Positions 1-8,821 of a DNA stretch of 63,693 bases are shown here, piece after piece. A program made the translations under genes and the position numbers. The stretch comes from Paenibacillus sp. An7. Lineage in GTDB: Bacteria; Bacillota; Bacilli; Paenibacillales; Paenibacillaceae. Where the stretch lies: NCBI RefSeq assembly GCF_009870785.1, contig NZ_WTWX01000022.1:1-63693 (forward strand), in the 5' to 3' direction. Below the pieces are notes generated by a model that saw nothing but the letters and a program-made list of their open reading frames with translations, was not told the DNA's origin and made no database searches. Each line of letters opens with the position of its first letter. Position 1 is the stretch's first letter.

Positions 1-8
1 ATGCTGAC

Positions 9-96
9 GAGAACTTAATGTTCTCTATTTCATTTGTTATGACCAACAAATGAAATTTGTATCAATTCACTCACGAGTTTTACTTACGTAAAACTC
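9..96 (-). other. rRNA operon leader hairpins
   Basis: Three perfect inverted repeats lie in a row downstream (on the minus strand) of the rRNA promoters and boxA: 75-83 with 88-96, 27-38 with 45-56, and 9-14 with 20-25. Placed between boxA and the window edge, they fit the processing and leader structures that precede a 16S rRNA gene. The 16S gene itself is outside the window, so this is inferred from context. Confidence 0.6.
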
Positions 97-106
97 CTCG
101 TTGTTC

Positions 107-121
107 AGTTTTCAAAGATCA
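107..121 (-). promoter_or_regulatory. rRNA antitermination boxA
   Basis: The minus strand reads TGATCTTTGAAAACT, close to the Bacillus rrn boxA, the RNA site recruiting NusB/NusE for antitermination. It lies about 35 bp downstream of the P2 promoter and before the leader hairpins, the normal position in an rRNA leader. Confidence 0.75.
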
Positions 122-157
122 ATCTCGCCAACAACTCTCATCGTCAGCAACTCTTAT

Positions 158-186
158 ATCATATCATGTCCGGTTCAGAGTGTCAA
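158..186 (-). promoter_or_regulatory. rRNA operon promoter P2
   Basis: Minus strand: -35 TTGACA (181-186), 17 bp spacer, -10 TATGAT (158-163). This is a strong SigA promoter directed out of the left edge of the window, followed at the expected distance by boxA. With the upstream P1 it forms the tandem arrangement typical of Bacillales rrn operons. Confidence 0.8.
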
Positions 187-270
187 GCTTTTTTTTGAAG
201 TTTTTAACTCCGTTAAATTGCTTGGTTATTCAGTGTGTTGCTTACCGTCTAACTTCTTGGCCGGATTTAT

Positions 271-299
271 AATATACCATGCTGATAAAAATTATGCAA
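271..299 (-). promoter_or_regulatory. rRNA operon promoter P1
   Basis: Minus strand: -35 TTGCAT (294-299), 17 bp spacer, -10 TATATT (271-276), preceded by an A/T-rich tract (300-318) that could act as an UP element. It is about 110 bp upstream of P2. The stretch 1-403 contains no gene; it holds this rRNA promoter/leader region and the ktrB terminator. Confidence 0.65.
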
Positions 300-340
300 G
301 TATTTTTTAAAAAAAGTTCAAGAGCACAATTAATAATAAC

Positions 341-376
341 AGAAGAGGCTCCGATAATTAAGTCAGAACCCCTCCT
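341..376 (-). terminator. Putative terminator after ktrB
   Basis: Minus-strand arms 363-376 and 341-354 can form a 14 bp stem containing four G-U pairs, followed by an A/U-rich but interrupted tail (325-340). It lies 28 bp beyond the ktrB stop and just upstream of the rRNA promoters, where insulation would be useful. Confidence 0.5.
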
Positions 377-403
377 CTCATTTACTCTCTTCTATACTGC
401 CCA

Positions 404-1747
404 TTATCCAATGATGATACGTCCCTCTGGATGGCGATATAGATTCTTCGTTTGTCTTGGTCTAATCGCATAAGCTATGGTAAGCGGACCAATACGACCG
501 ATAAACATCGTGATCGTAATGATCAGTTTCCCCCACTCGGTCAGGTTTGGTGTTAGTCCCACCGAAAGCCCAACTGTGCCTACAGCTGACGCTGTCTCAA
601 ACATGACTGTTAGAAAAGGAGCATCCTCTGTGGTAAGCAACAGCATATTAATAACCATAAATATGCCCAGCGTAATTATGATAATCGTCATCGCTCGCAT
701 GAGCAGCCCTTGAGGTACACGGTGCCGAAAGAACACGATATCTTTTTGTCCCCTGATCATCGCGAACAAAGCGCCTATCATAATGAGAAATGTCGTTGTT
801 TTGATACCCCCGCCTGTTGAACCAGGAGAAGCCCCGATAAACATAAGCAAGATGAAAAAGAATTGTGTCGCAGAACGCAGTTCTGTTATATCTATCGTGC
901 TTGTTCCCGATGAACGAGTAGATACAGACTGGAAGAAGGACGCATAGAGCTTATGCGATAAATCAAGCGAGCCTAATGTTTTCATATTCGTAAATTCAAA
1001 AACAAACAGTACAATGGCACCAAGAGCAATTAATACGCCGGATACGGACAGAACCATTTTTGAATGAAGAGATAATCTACGCTTTTTAGAAAATTCGAAT
1101 AAATCGTTGAGCACAACAAACCCGAGTCCCCCCGATATAACCAGTATGCTTGAGATCGTATTGAACAACCAATCCCCCGTGTAATTTTGAAAGCTGTTGC
1201 CAAATAGGTCAAAACCCCCGTTATTGAACAAAGACACGGAATGGAAAATTCCATAATACAGCGCATTGAGGAAAGGCATATCTATTGACCATCTAGCTGT
1301 GAAAATAATAGCCGCAATTCCTTCAATGGTGAAAGAAAAGATTAGAACCTTCCGAATGATCCGAACGACTCCTTCCATCGTATCGGAATTAATCGCTTCT
1401 TTTAAGATAAGCCGGTCTTTCAAGGAAAGTTTCCTTCCGAACAATAACGCAATCAAGGTTGCAATCGTCATAAAACCAAGACCGCCTAGCTGCATGAGGA
1501 TCATAATCACAATTTCACCAAAAAGGGTAAACGTAGTTTCTACATCCACCACAATCAGTCCTGTAACGCAAGCCGCGGAAGTCGCCGTAAATAACGCATC
1601 CATGAAACGAAGAGAGTGACCGCTCTGGTTGGAGACAGGCAGCATTAACAACACTGTACCTACTGCGATGATCAGCAAGATACCTGCAACTAATATAAAT
1701 GGCGGAGTGGCCAGTTTTTTGTTGGTGAAAATTACACGTCTCTTCAT
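404..1747 (-). CDS. ktrB: TrkH/KtrB-family potassium channel subunit
   Basis: This 447-residue polytopic membrane protein is the K+ (or Na+/K+) translocating subunit of a Ktr-type uptake system. Family hallmarks visible are four filter loops, each with the conserved glycine: ATSAACVTGL (near 54), SLFNNGGFDLFG (near 173), SVSTRSSGTS (near 277) and ETASAVGTVGLS (near 385). The flexible gating loop GASPGSTGGGIKTTT (near 305) is also present. KtrB normally works with a cytosolic RCK-domain ring (KtrA or KtrC), which is not encoded here. It starts 139 bp after lysS and is separated from it by a terminator-like hairpin, so it may have its own weak promoter. KtrB and KtrD cannot be told apart from sequence alone. 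Confidence 0.9.
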   Translation of the reverse strand: MKRRVIFTNKKLATPPFILVAGILLIIAVGTVLLMLPVSNQSGHSLRFMDALFTATSAACVTGLIVVDVETTFTLFGEIVIMILMQLGGLGFMTIATLIALLFGRKLSLKDRLILKEAINSDTMEGVVRIIRKVLIFSFTIEGIAAIIFTARWSIDMPFLNALYYGIFHSVSLFNNGGFDLFGNSFQNYTGDWLFNTISSILVISGGLGFVVLNDLFEFSKKRRLSLHSKMVLSVSGVLIALGAIVLFVFEFTNMKTLGSLDLSHKLYASFFQSVSTRSSGTSTIDITELRSATQFFFILLMFIGASPGSTGGGIKTTTFLIMIGALFAMIRGQKDIVFFRHRVPQGLLMRAMTIIIITLGIFMVINMLLLTTEDAPFLTVMFETASAVGTVGLSVGLTPNLTEWGKLIITITMFIGRIGPLTIAYAIRPRQTKNLYRHPEGRIIIG

Positions 1748-1786
1748 TACATCTCGCCTTTCTTCATACCCCTTGCCAATCAGTAC

Positions 1787-1835
1787 ATTTTAAAAGAGGA
1801 ACAACCTCAAGCATCATCTGCTCAGCTGTTCCTCT
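1787..1835 (-). terminator. Rho-independent terminator after lysS
   Basis: The minus-strand stem AGAGGAACA (1827-1835) pairs with TGTTCCTCT (1795-1803), with further imperfect pairing inside, followed by UUUAAAAUG. It lies 52 bp beyond the lysS stop. Confidence 0.7.
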
Positions 1836-1886
1836 GTATGTCTAGATTTTATTGTAAACTTGTTTATGCAAAATACTTGTCCTTCT

Positions 1887-3407
<1,521 letters not shown>

Positions 3408-3425
3408 TCAACTCCTTAATTATTA

Positions 3426-3523
3426 TGTATCTTCAAATGCAGATATCGTATACAGTGCTGCATCTTAGAAGATACAAGGCATCTCATAATAAGACGTTCG
3501 TACGAACTAAAGTGCGATGCCTT
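3426..3523 (-). promoter_or_regulatory. Structured leader upstream of lysS
   Basis: Two adjacent hairpins on the minus strand. The proximal one (3426-3476) pairs TGTATCTTC with GAAGATACA and ATGCAG with CTGCAT. The distal one pairs 3516-3523 with 3476-3483 and encloses the 12 bp palindrome GTTCGTACGAAC (3496-3507). A possible promoter (TTGTAT, 17 bp, TGTATA) overlaps the proximal hairpin. No T-box signature is seen. Function unknown. Confidence 0.4.
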
Positions 3524-3541
3524 CAAGAAATAAGATGATTG

Positions 3542-3567
3542 AAAAAAAGCTCCCCCTAGGGAAGCTC
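3542..3567 (-). terminator. Rho-independent terminator after greA
   Basis: Minus strand: AGCTTCCC pairs with GGGGAGCT through one G-U pair, followed by seven U residues (3542-3548). It lies 28 bp beyond the greA stop codon. Confidence 0.8.
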
Positions 3568-3594
3568 TCTTCATATCCCGATCCTTTTGTATGA

Positions 3595-4071
3595 TTACTT
3601 CTTGATATCTACAATTTTGTACTGGATAACACCTGCAGGAACATTTACATCAACAATAGTTCCTTTGGCTTTGCCAATAATAGCTTTACCAACAGGGCTT
3701 TCATTTGAAATTTTATTTTGAAGCGGATTGGATTCTGCAGATCCAACGATCGTGTATTCAACCACATCGCCGAACTCCATATCTTCAACTGTAACGGTTG
3801 CACCAATTCCTACGATGTCCGTGCCAACTTCGTCGCTGTTGATAATACGTGCGTTGCGAAGCATTTTCTCGAGAGTGAGTACGCGCCCTTCAATAAAAGC
3901 TTGCTCATTCTTCGCATCTTCATACTCCGAGTTCTCACTAATATCACCATAACCAATGGCTACCTTAATCCGTTCTGCAACTTCACGGCGTTTTACAGAC
4001 TTCAAGTTCTCGAGTTCATCCTCAAGCTTCTTGAGCCCCTCTTGGGTAAGAATGACTTCTTTATCGCTCAT
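3595..4071 (-). CDS. greA: Transcription elongation factor GreA
   Basis: A 158-residue protein that binds the RNA polymerase secondary channel and stimulates transcript cleavage in backtracked complexes. The N-terminal coiled-coil (about 10-75) carries the acidic tip in [16 protein letters not shown]. The C-terminal FKBP-like domain ends [20 protein letters not shown]. The start chosen is the ATG of [10 protein letters not shown], which matches the family length; an in-frame ATG seven codons upstream (4092) is possible. A consensus SigA promoter (4220-4248) lies upstream, and the leader contains a small terminator-like hairpin. In B. subtilis greA is elsewhere, so its position between dusB and lysS is a lineage-specific arrangement. 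Confidence 0.95.
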   Translation of the reverse strand: MSDKEVILTQEGLKKLEDELENLKSVKRREVAERIKVAIGYGDISENSEYEDAKNEQAFIEGRVLTLEKMLRNARIINSDEVGTDIVGIGATVTVEDMEFGDVVEYTIVGSAESNPLQNKISNESPVGKAIIGKAKGTIVDVNVPAGVIQYKIVDIKK

Positions 4072-4148
4072 GTTAACCGATTCTCCTGTCATGGGAATAA
4101 TATGGAACTAATTCAAAAATTCATTTAAAAAACGATATGCTAATCTTA

Positions 4149-4171
4149 AAAAAACAGAACAATTCGTTCTC
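4149..4171 (-). promoter_or_regulatory. Terminator-like hairpin in greA leader
   Basis: On the minus strand AGAAC (4166-4170) and GTTCT (4156-4160) flank a short loop and are followed by a run of seven T (4148-4154). It lies about 45-60 nt downstream of the greA promoter and before the greA start. The stem is only 5-6 bp, so it may be a weak attenuator or nothing. Confidence 0.35.
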
Positions 4172-4219
4172 TCAGGTGTCCTTGAACATAAAACCATCTT
4201 GCCGAATTTATACCAAAAA

Positions 4220-4248
4220 ATTATAGGTTAACGATATTGAAAAGTCAA
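4220..4248 (-). promoter_or_regulatory. SigA promoter for greA
   Basis: Minus strand: -35 TTGACT (4243-4248), 17 bp spacer, -10 TATAAT (4220-4225). It begins 18 bp after the dusB stop, and no terminator separates dusB from it, so read-through from the folate operon is also possible. Confidence 0.75.
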
Positions 4249-4265
4249 TGTTCTCTCCTATAGCC

Positions 4266-5309
4266 TTAGCAAGCACAGTCCGTATTTATTGACTCTTGAT
4301 CAATTTCTTGGCTATCTGTTTCTGTATTCGACTCATTTCGAGGCAAGTTTTCCAAATAATTCGTCAGTATCTCAACCATCTCGTCACGCTTGGTTCCTTC
4401 CATAATGGCATCTTTAATTCGTGCAGAACCTTTGAGTCCTTTCAGATACCATGATAGATGTTTACGCATTTCACGTACTGCTACACTTTCCCCTTTTAGA
4501 TCAATTAATCGATCCATGTGCAGTATGGCAATTCGCATTTTTTCTTCCGGCGTCGGGTCGGGCGGCAACACACCCTTCTCAAGGTATTCAATGGTTCTAT
4601 ATAGCATCCATGGATTACCGAGGGCAGCACGGCCGATCATAACTCCGTCTACTCCGGATTCTTCGAGTCTTCGTTTTGCTTCTTCTGGTGATGAAATATC
4701 GCCGTTCCCAATAATCGGAATGGAAACCGAATCCTTAACTTCCTTTATAATATCCCAGTCTGCCCGGCCAGTATACAATTGCTCTCTTGTTCTGCCGTGC
4801 AGAGCAATCGCTTTTCCTCCAGCACTTTCCACTGCGCGTGCGTTTTCGACAGCATAGATATGATCATGATCCCAGCCGATACGCATCTTTACTGTCACTG
4901 GTTTAGACACAGCATCCACTACAGCGGATACCATCTCATAAATTTTATTTGGATCTAAAAGCCAACGTGCTCCCGCATCACTTTTATTAATTTTAGGAGC
5001 AGGACAACCCATGTTAATATCAATAATATCTGCATTCGTTTCTTGGTCAACAACCTTTGCAGCAGCAACCAATGTTTCTCTGTTGCCGCCAACGATTTGC
5101 AGACTAAGCGGCTTTTCCCGTTCATCTACAAATAACATTTCTCTCGTTCGTTTATTACCATTTATAATTCCTTTATCGCTGACCATTTCAGCGCAGACTA
5201 ACCCAGCGCCAAATTCTTTAGCAATGAGGCGAAAAGCCGGATTACTTACTCCCGCCATCGGAGCAACAACGACCTGATTCTTCATTTCAATATCAGCGAT
5301 CTTAAGCAT
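4266..5309 (-). CDS. dusB: tRNA-dihydrouridine synthase, DusB-type
   Basis: A 347-residue FMN-dependent enzyme reducing uridine to dihydrouridine in tRNA. The TIM-barrel start MLKIADIEMKNQVVVAPMAG carries the FMN motif. The catalytic cysteine lies in INMGCPAPKINKSDAGA, and phosphate-binding GNGDI and GVMIGRAALGNPW follow. The C-terminal helical RNA-binding domain is intact. The ATG at 5309 fits the family N-terminus; a GTG five codons earlier abuts the ribosome-binding site. The last 20 residues are acidic and end in Asp-Cys-Ala-Cys, which I do not recognise as a family feature. The gene closes the folate operon, as yacF does in B. subtilis. Confidence 0.94.
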   Translation of the reverse strand: MLKIADIEMKNQVVVAPMAGVSNPAFRLIAKEFGAGLVCAEMVSDKGIINGNKRTREMLFVDEREKPLSLQIVGGNRETLVAAAKVVDQETNADIIDINMGCPAPKINKSDAGARWLLDPNKIYEMVSAVVDAVSKPVTVKMRIGWDHDHIYAVENARAVESAGGKAIALHGRTREQLYTGRADWDIIKEVKDSVSIPIIGNGDISSPEEAKRRLEESGVDGVMIGRAALGNPWMLYRTIEYLEKGVLPPDPTPEEKMRIAILHMDRLIDLKGESVAVREMRKHLSWYLKGLKGSARIKDAIMEGTKRDEMVEILTNYLENLPRNESNTETDSQEIDQESINTDCAC

Positions 5310-5417
5310 AGGGTTTCGTATCACTCCTTTTAAAATCTTTATTAATCTTTACATCATTTATATCTATCACATTTAAACGTTCAAATTATTTTTTCAGTAT
5401 ATAAACCACTGCGTCTC

Positions 5418-5606
5418 CTATATAAACTCCGACAGGGAAATAGCAAGAACATCTGCGATTCTAACAAGCTGCTCTTCTGTTGGGACACGAGTTCCCCGTT
5501 CAATCATACCGAGCATAGCGAGAGATATGCCTGTTTGCTCTGCTAGAGACTGCTGAGTTACACCTTTCAATTTCCGGAAAGCGCGGATTCGTCTGGCCAG
5601 TTGCAT
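5418..5606 (-). CDS. Small XRE-family HTH protein, YazB-like
   Basis: A 62-residue protein made almost entirely of one Cro/C1-type helix-turn-helix: RRIRAFRKLKGVTQQSLAEQ leads into TGISLAMLGMIERGTRVPT and a final helix ending LSEFI. It presumably binds DNA, but its target is unknown. The start used is the ATG of MQLARR, 37 bp inside the end of folK with GGTGGA before it; a GTG three codons upstream is the alternative. Overlap with folK and position before dusB match yazB in B. subtilis, so co-expression with the folate genes is expected. Confidence 0.8.
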   Translation of the reverse strand: MQLARRIRAFRKLKGVTQQSLAEQTGISLAMLGMIERGTRVPTEEQLVRIADVLAISLSEFI

Positions 5607-6112
5607 GTTTTCCACCGCCGTATTCCATCCCTTTCGTCCAGGCTCTCTAAAGCTGTTTGTACAAAACAAGAAATGTTGTCTGATTTTTCACGGACAACAT
5701 CGGATAATGGAACTAACACGAAAGCTCTCTCCTGCATTCTTGGATGCGGAAGAATAAGCTCCTCTGTATTCATTTCTACTCCTTCATACCATAGCAAGTC
5801 GAGATCCACAGTTCTTGGACCCCATCTGATATGACGAACACGCCCTAGCCGGTTCTCGATCTCAAGCATACGGCCCAGCAGCTCCTCAGGAGATAGTGTT
5901 GTATTGACGGAAATGGCCATATTAATAAATGCAGGCTGATCAGTATAACCTACTGGGTCTGTTTCGTATAAATCAGAGCAAGCAATAACCTCAATATCAT
6001 CTTGCTTGTCCAGCATCCTTATTGCAGACATAAGCGTCTGCTCCCGATCGCCTAAATTAGCCCCTAAAGCAATATAAGCCTCTGACGTATCAGAGGTTGA
6101 CTGTGCATTCAT
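5567..6112 (-). CDS. folK: HPPK, folate pyrophosphokinase
   Basis: 2-amino-4-hydroxy-6-hydroxymethyldihydropteridine pyrophosphokinase, 181 residues. It transfers pyrophosphate from ATP to hydroxymethyl-dihydropterin, activating it for FolP. Seen are AYIALGANLGDRE at the N-terminus, DLYETDPVG with PAFINMA, VRHIRWGPRTVDLDLLWYEG with the conserved RxGPRxxDLDxL, and LPHPRMQERAFVLVPLSDV. It follows folB by 6 bp and overlaps the small HTH gene at its 3' end, which marks tight translational coupling. Confidence 0.96.
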   Translation of the reverse strand: MNAQSTSDTSEAYIALGANLGDREQTLMSAIRMLDKQDDIEVIACSDLYETDPVGYTDQPAFINMAISVNTTLSPEELLGRMLEIENRLGRVRHIRWGPRTVDLDLLWYEGVEMNTEELILPHPRMQERAFVLVPLSDVVREKSDNISCFVQTALESLDERDGIRRWKTCNWPDESALSGN

Positions 6113-6118
6113 GAGTCG

Positions 6119-6487
6119 TTATCCTACTTTCCTAGTACGATGAAGTTCTACTGTAACTCCTTCAAAATGAATATCGAAAGGAGGATGCGGTTTCGTTACC
6201 TTGACTACAAGCGCATCCACACTAGTATAAGTCTCAAGTAGGGAAGATGCAATATATTCACCTAAAGCTTCAATTAATTGGAATGACTTATTTTCAACGA
6301 TATTTTTCACATGTTCATGAATTTCGGCGTAATTTATCGTTTTGGTGAGATCATCATGCATACCTGCTTCTTGTAAGTCCATATCAAGTTCTAGATCAAT
6401 ATAGAATCGCTGTCCAAGTTTACGTTCTTCCTCAAAGACCCCGTGATATCCATAGTACTCCATACGGTGAAGTTTCATTTTATCCAT
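6119..6487 (-). CDS. folB: Dihydroneopterin aldolase
   Basis: A 122-residue enzyme converting 7,8-dihydroneopterin to hydroxymethyl-dihydropterin and glycolaldehyde. The family start MDKMKLHRMEYYGYHGVFEE carries the conserved Tyr-His-Gly, followed by EERKLGQRFYIDLELDMDL, the substrate-binding TINYAEIHEHVKNIV with SFQLIEALGEYIA, and the late VKVTKPHPP. It lies 2 bp after folP and 6 bp before folK in the folate operon. Confidence 0.96.
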   Translation of the reverse strand: MDKMKLHRMEYYGYHGVFEEERKLGQRFYIDLELDMDLQEAGMHDDLTKTINYAEIHEHVKNIVENKSFQLIEALGEYIASSLLETYTSVDALVVKVTKPHPPFDIHFEGVTVELHRTRKVG

Positions 6488-6489
6488 TA

Positions 6490-7347
6490 TTATAATTCCT
6501 CTCTTCCTTGGTACAGCATAGCATCACACATGTCTACTGTCCGCTTGATTTGAGCTACATCATGAACTCGTACCATTTGCGCTCCTTGGGCAATCCCAAA
6601 AGCTACAGTCGCTGCCGTTCCTTCAACTAGATCATCTACCGGCAATTGCAGTGTATTCCGAATAAACCGCTTGCGAGAGGTAGCGAGCAGAACGGGGTAG
6701 CCAAGCTCCAGCAATGCACCTAATGATATCATCATCTGTAAGTTTTGCTCATAGCTTTTTGCAAATCCGATACCTGGATCAAGAATAATATTGTCTCTAG
6801 AAATACCCGCCTGCAAAGCAATTTCAATGCTTTCTTTTATATCCGCAACTGCGTCGGTAATAAAATCATCGTAATCTGTGTTCTCACGATTATGCATTAG
6901 GATAACAGGACAATTCTTCTCGCGCGCAAGCGATGCCATATCCTGATCTGCTTTGAGACCCCAAATATCATTAATGATATGAGCTCCTGCATCGATTGCC
7001 GCTCTCGCTACATCTGCTTTATAAGTATCAATAGAGATTGGGATATGCGGTGCTGCTTTATGTAGAGATTCAATCACAGGGACTACTCGAGCAATCTCTT
7101 CTTTACTCGAAATTACAGTGTGTCCTGGGCGAGTAGATTCACCCCCGATATCAATGATATCTGCTCCTTGTTCGTAGAGTTCTATAGCATGAGCAACTGC
7201 ACGATCTACAGAATTGTATTGTCCCCCATCGGAGAACGAATCCGGAGTTACGTTAACAATCCCCATAATCAGTGTTCTGTCACCCAGCTTAAGCGACATT
7301 TCGCCGCGCTGATATGTACGTTTATATAGTTTAGGTTTCAACATCAT
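6490..7347 (-). CDS. folP: Dihydropteroate synthase
   Basis: A 285-residue TIM-barrel enzyme condensing p-aminobenzoate with dihydropterin pyrophosphate; it is the sulfonamide target. Visible signatures are GIVNVTPDSFSDGGQYN (about 29-45), GADIIDIGGESTRPGH with the pterin loop, NDIWGLK, DPGIGFAKSYEQN and LLATSRKRFI. The ATG at 7347 overlaps the end of pabC by 17 bp and has AGGTAGAG before it; the adjacent ATG at 7344 could equally be used. PabA, PabB and PabC upstream supply its p-aminobenzoate substrate, so the operon encodes both branches of dihydropteroate synthesis. Confidence 0.96.
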   Translation of the reverse strand: MMLKPKLYKRTYQRGEMSLKLGDRTLIMGIVNVTPDSFSDGGQYNSVDRAVAHAIELYEQGADIIDIGGESTRPGHTVISSKEEIARVVPVIESLHKAAPHIPISIDTYKADVARAAIDAGAHIINDIWGLKADQDMASLAREKNCPVILMHNRENTDYDDFITDAVADIKESIEIALQAGISRDNIILDPGIGFAKSYEQNLQMMISLGALLELGYPVLLATSRKRFIRNTLQLPVDDLVEGTAATVAFGIAQGAQMVRVHDVAQIKRTVDMCDAMLYQGREEL

Positions 7348-8230
7348 CTCTACCTGCTTTCTTTCGGTATAAATCCAGCAGTCTGCGTGTATTCGGTCCC
7401 ATTATTCCGTCCTGAACCTGAATCACTTCCCCTTCCGGAAAACCAAGCAGTGCTGTTATTGGAATTAGTTCTTGTATGGAACTAGTCATAAAAATCTCAT
7501 CCGCCTGAGATAGGTGCTGAGTTGTGAATAATCCTTTTACTACAGGAATACCTAGGTCACTCGCAGCTTCAAGAACAACCTCTCTTGTAATGCCAGGCAA
7601 GATACCTGTGCTTAATTCAGGGGTATAAAGAGCTCCCTTGGTTATAAAAAAAAGATTACTGACAATCCCTTCAGCAAGATGCCCCTCTTTGGTCAACATT
7701 AAACCTTCCGCTTGAGACTCTACTGCCTGCTTATACTGCATAAGCTCTCTCTTCGCAAGAATGTTATTCATGTAGTGCAAAGATTTATATCGAACTAAGC
7801 CCTCAGGTGTATTCCTAATCGTCTTCAGCAATTGAAGAGGTTTGCCTTTGATATACCAAGCTTCATTTAGGACAGGCAATTCTTTAGCAAAAATAAGGTG
7901 ACTCGGTTCACGGTAATCTGCCGAAGGCAACCCTAGAATCTCTTCGCCTGCCGAAACCGTGTACCTTATATAACCGTCACTAAGCCCGTTAGCTTCCAGC
8001 AGCTCACGAATAAGCATCTCCAGTTTATGTTCTTCCGCCCGAAAAGGAATCCCTAAATCCTCACAGCCCTCAGAAAGCCTTTGAAGATGACGAGACAGTA
8101 AAGAAGGTTTGCCTCCATAGGTTCGAAAAGTCTCAAATAAACCCATTCCGTACAAGAAGCCGTGATCCATCACAGGAATCGCGGCTTTCATTGTCTCGAT
8201 TAATCTGCCATTCATCATGACGTATTTCAT
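7331..8230 (-). CDS. pabC: Aminodeoxychorismate lyase
   Basis: A 299-residue PLP fold-type IV enzyme splitting 4-amino-4-deoxychorismate into p-aminobenzoate and pyruvate. The start is the ATG of MKYVMMNGRLIE, one base after the pabA stop; longer frames upstream only mirror pabA. Seen are DHGFLYGMGLFETFRTYGG, the Schiff-base lysine in RYKSLHYMNNILAKREL, EGIVSNLFFI and STGILPGITRE. It could instead be a D-amino-acid or branched-chain aminotransferase, but placement between pabA and folP makes PabC the clear choice. Confidence 0.94.
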   Translation of the reverse strand: MKYVMMNGRLIETMKAAIPVMDHGFLYGMGLFETFRTYGGKPSLLSRHLQRLSEGCEDLGIPFRAEEHKLEMLIRELLEANGLSDGYIRYTVSAGEEILGLPSADYREPSHLIFAKELPVLNEAWYIKGKPLQLLKTIRNTPEGLVRYKSLHYMNNILAKRELMQYKQAVESQAEGLMLTKEGHLAEGIVSNLFFITKGALYTPELSTGILPGITREVVLEAASDLGIPVVKGLFTTQHLSQADEIFMTSSIQELIPITALLGFPEGEVIQVQDGIMGPNTRRLLDLYRKKAGRDDVET

Positions 8231-8231
8231 C

Positions 8232-8807
8232 TTATACAATTGCTTTCTGACGTAGGAAGTTGCGGAGCATATGATGACCATAATCGGTAACGATCGATTC
8301 CGGATGAAATTGTACGCCTTCAATCGCATATTCTTTATGTCTGAGTCCCATAATCTCTCCTTCTTCCGTCTCTGCCGTAATCTCCAGGCAGTCAGGAAGA
8401 CTCTCTCTCTCCACGAGTAGAGAATGGTATCTCGTAGCTGTAAATGGAGAAGGAATTCCTTCAAATACAGACGCTCCCCCATGATAAATAGGCGATGTTT
8501 TCCCATGCATCAAACGTTCTGCCCTAACGACGTTTCCTCCAAAAGCCTGACCAATTGCCTGGTGTCCAAGACAGACACCGAACATTGGAATTTTACCTTT
8601 GAAATGATGCAGTATCTCAAGACTGATCCCTGCTTCATTTGGTGTACATGGGCCTGGCGAAATCAAGATATGATCTGGGGCAAGTGCTTCAATCCCAGCA
8701 ATATCGATTTCATCATTCCGGCGCACCTCTACTTCCTCACCTAGCTCACCTAGATACTGCACGAGGTTATACGTAAAAGAATCATAGTTATCAATAACCA
8801 AAATCAT
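8232..8807 (-). CDS. pabA: Aminodeoxychorismate synthase, glutaminase subunit
   Basis: A 191-residue class I glutamine amidotransferase delivering ammonia to PabB. The triad is visible: cysteine in [18 protein letters not shown], then histidine and glutamate in [10 protein letters not shown]. The oxyanion-loop motif LISPGPCTP is present. In Bacillus this protein is amphibolic and also serves anthranilate synthase (TrpG), which could apply here if no other trpG exists in the genome. It starts 14 bp after pabB and ends one base before pabC. Confidence 0.95.
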   Translation of the reverse strand: MILVIDNYDSFTYNLVQYLGELGEEVEVRRNDEIDIAGIEALAPDHILISPGPCTPNEAGISLEILHHFKGKIPMFGVCLGHQAIGQAFGGNVVRAERLMHGKTSPIYHGGASVFEGIPSPFTATRYHSLLVERESLPDCLEITAETEEGEIMGLRHKEYAIEGVQFHPESIVTDYGHHMLRNFLRQKAIV

Positions 8808-8821
8808 ATAAAAAACCTCCT

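Noticed and set aside
477..713. Plus-strand open frames inside ktrB and other minus-strand genes
   Set aside because: They lie entirely within well-identified genes, lack ribosome-binding sites and have compositions that mirror the opposite strand.
8231..8506. N-terminal extension of pabC overlapping pabA
   Set aside because: The extension is an out-of-frame reading of pabA; the family N-terminus begins at the ATG one base after the pabA stop.
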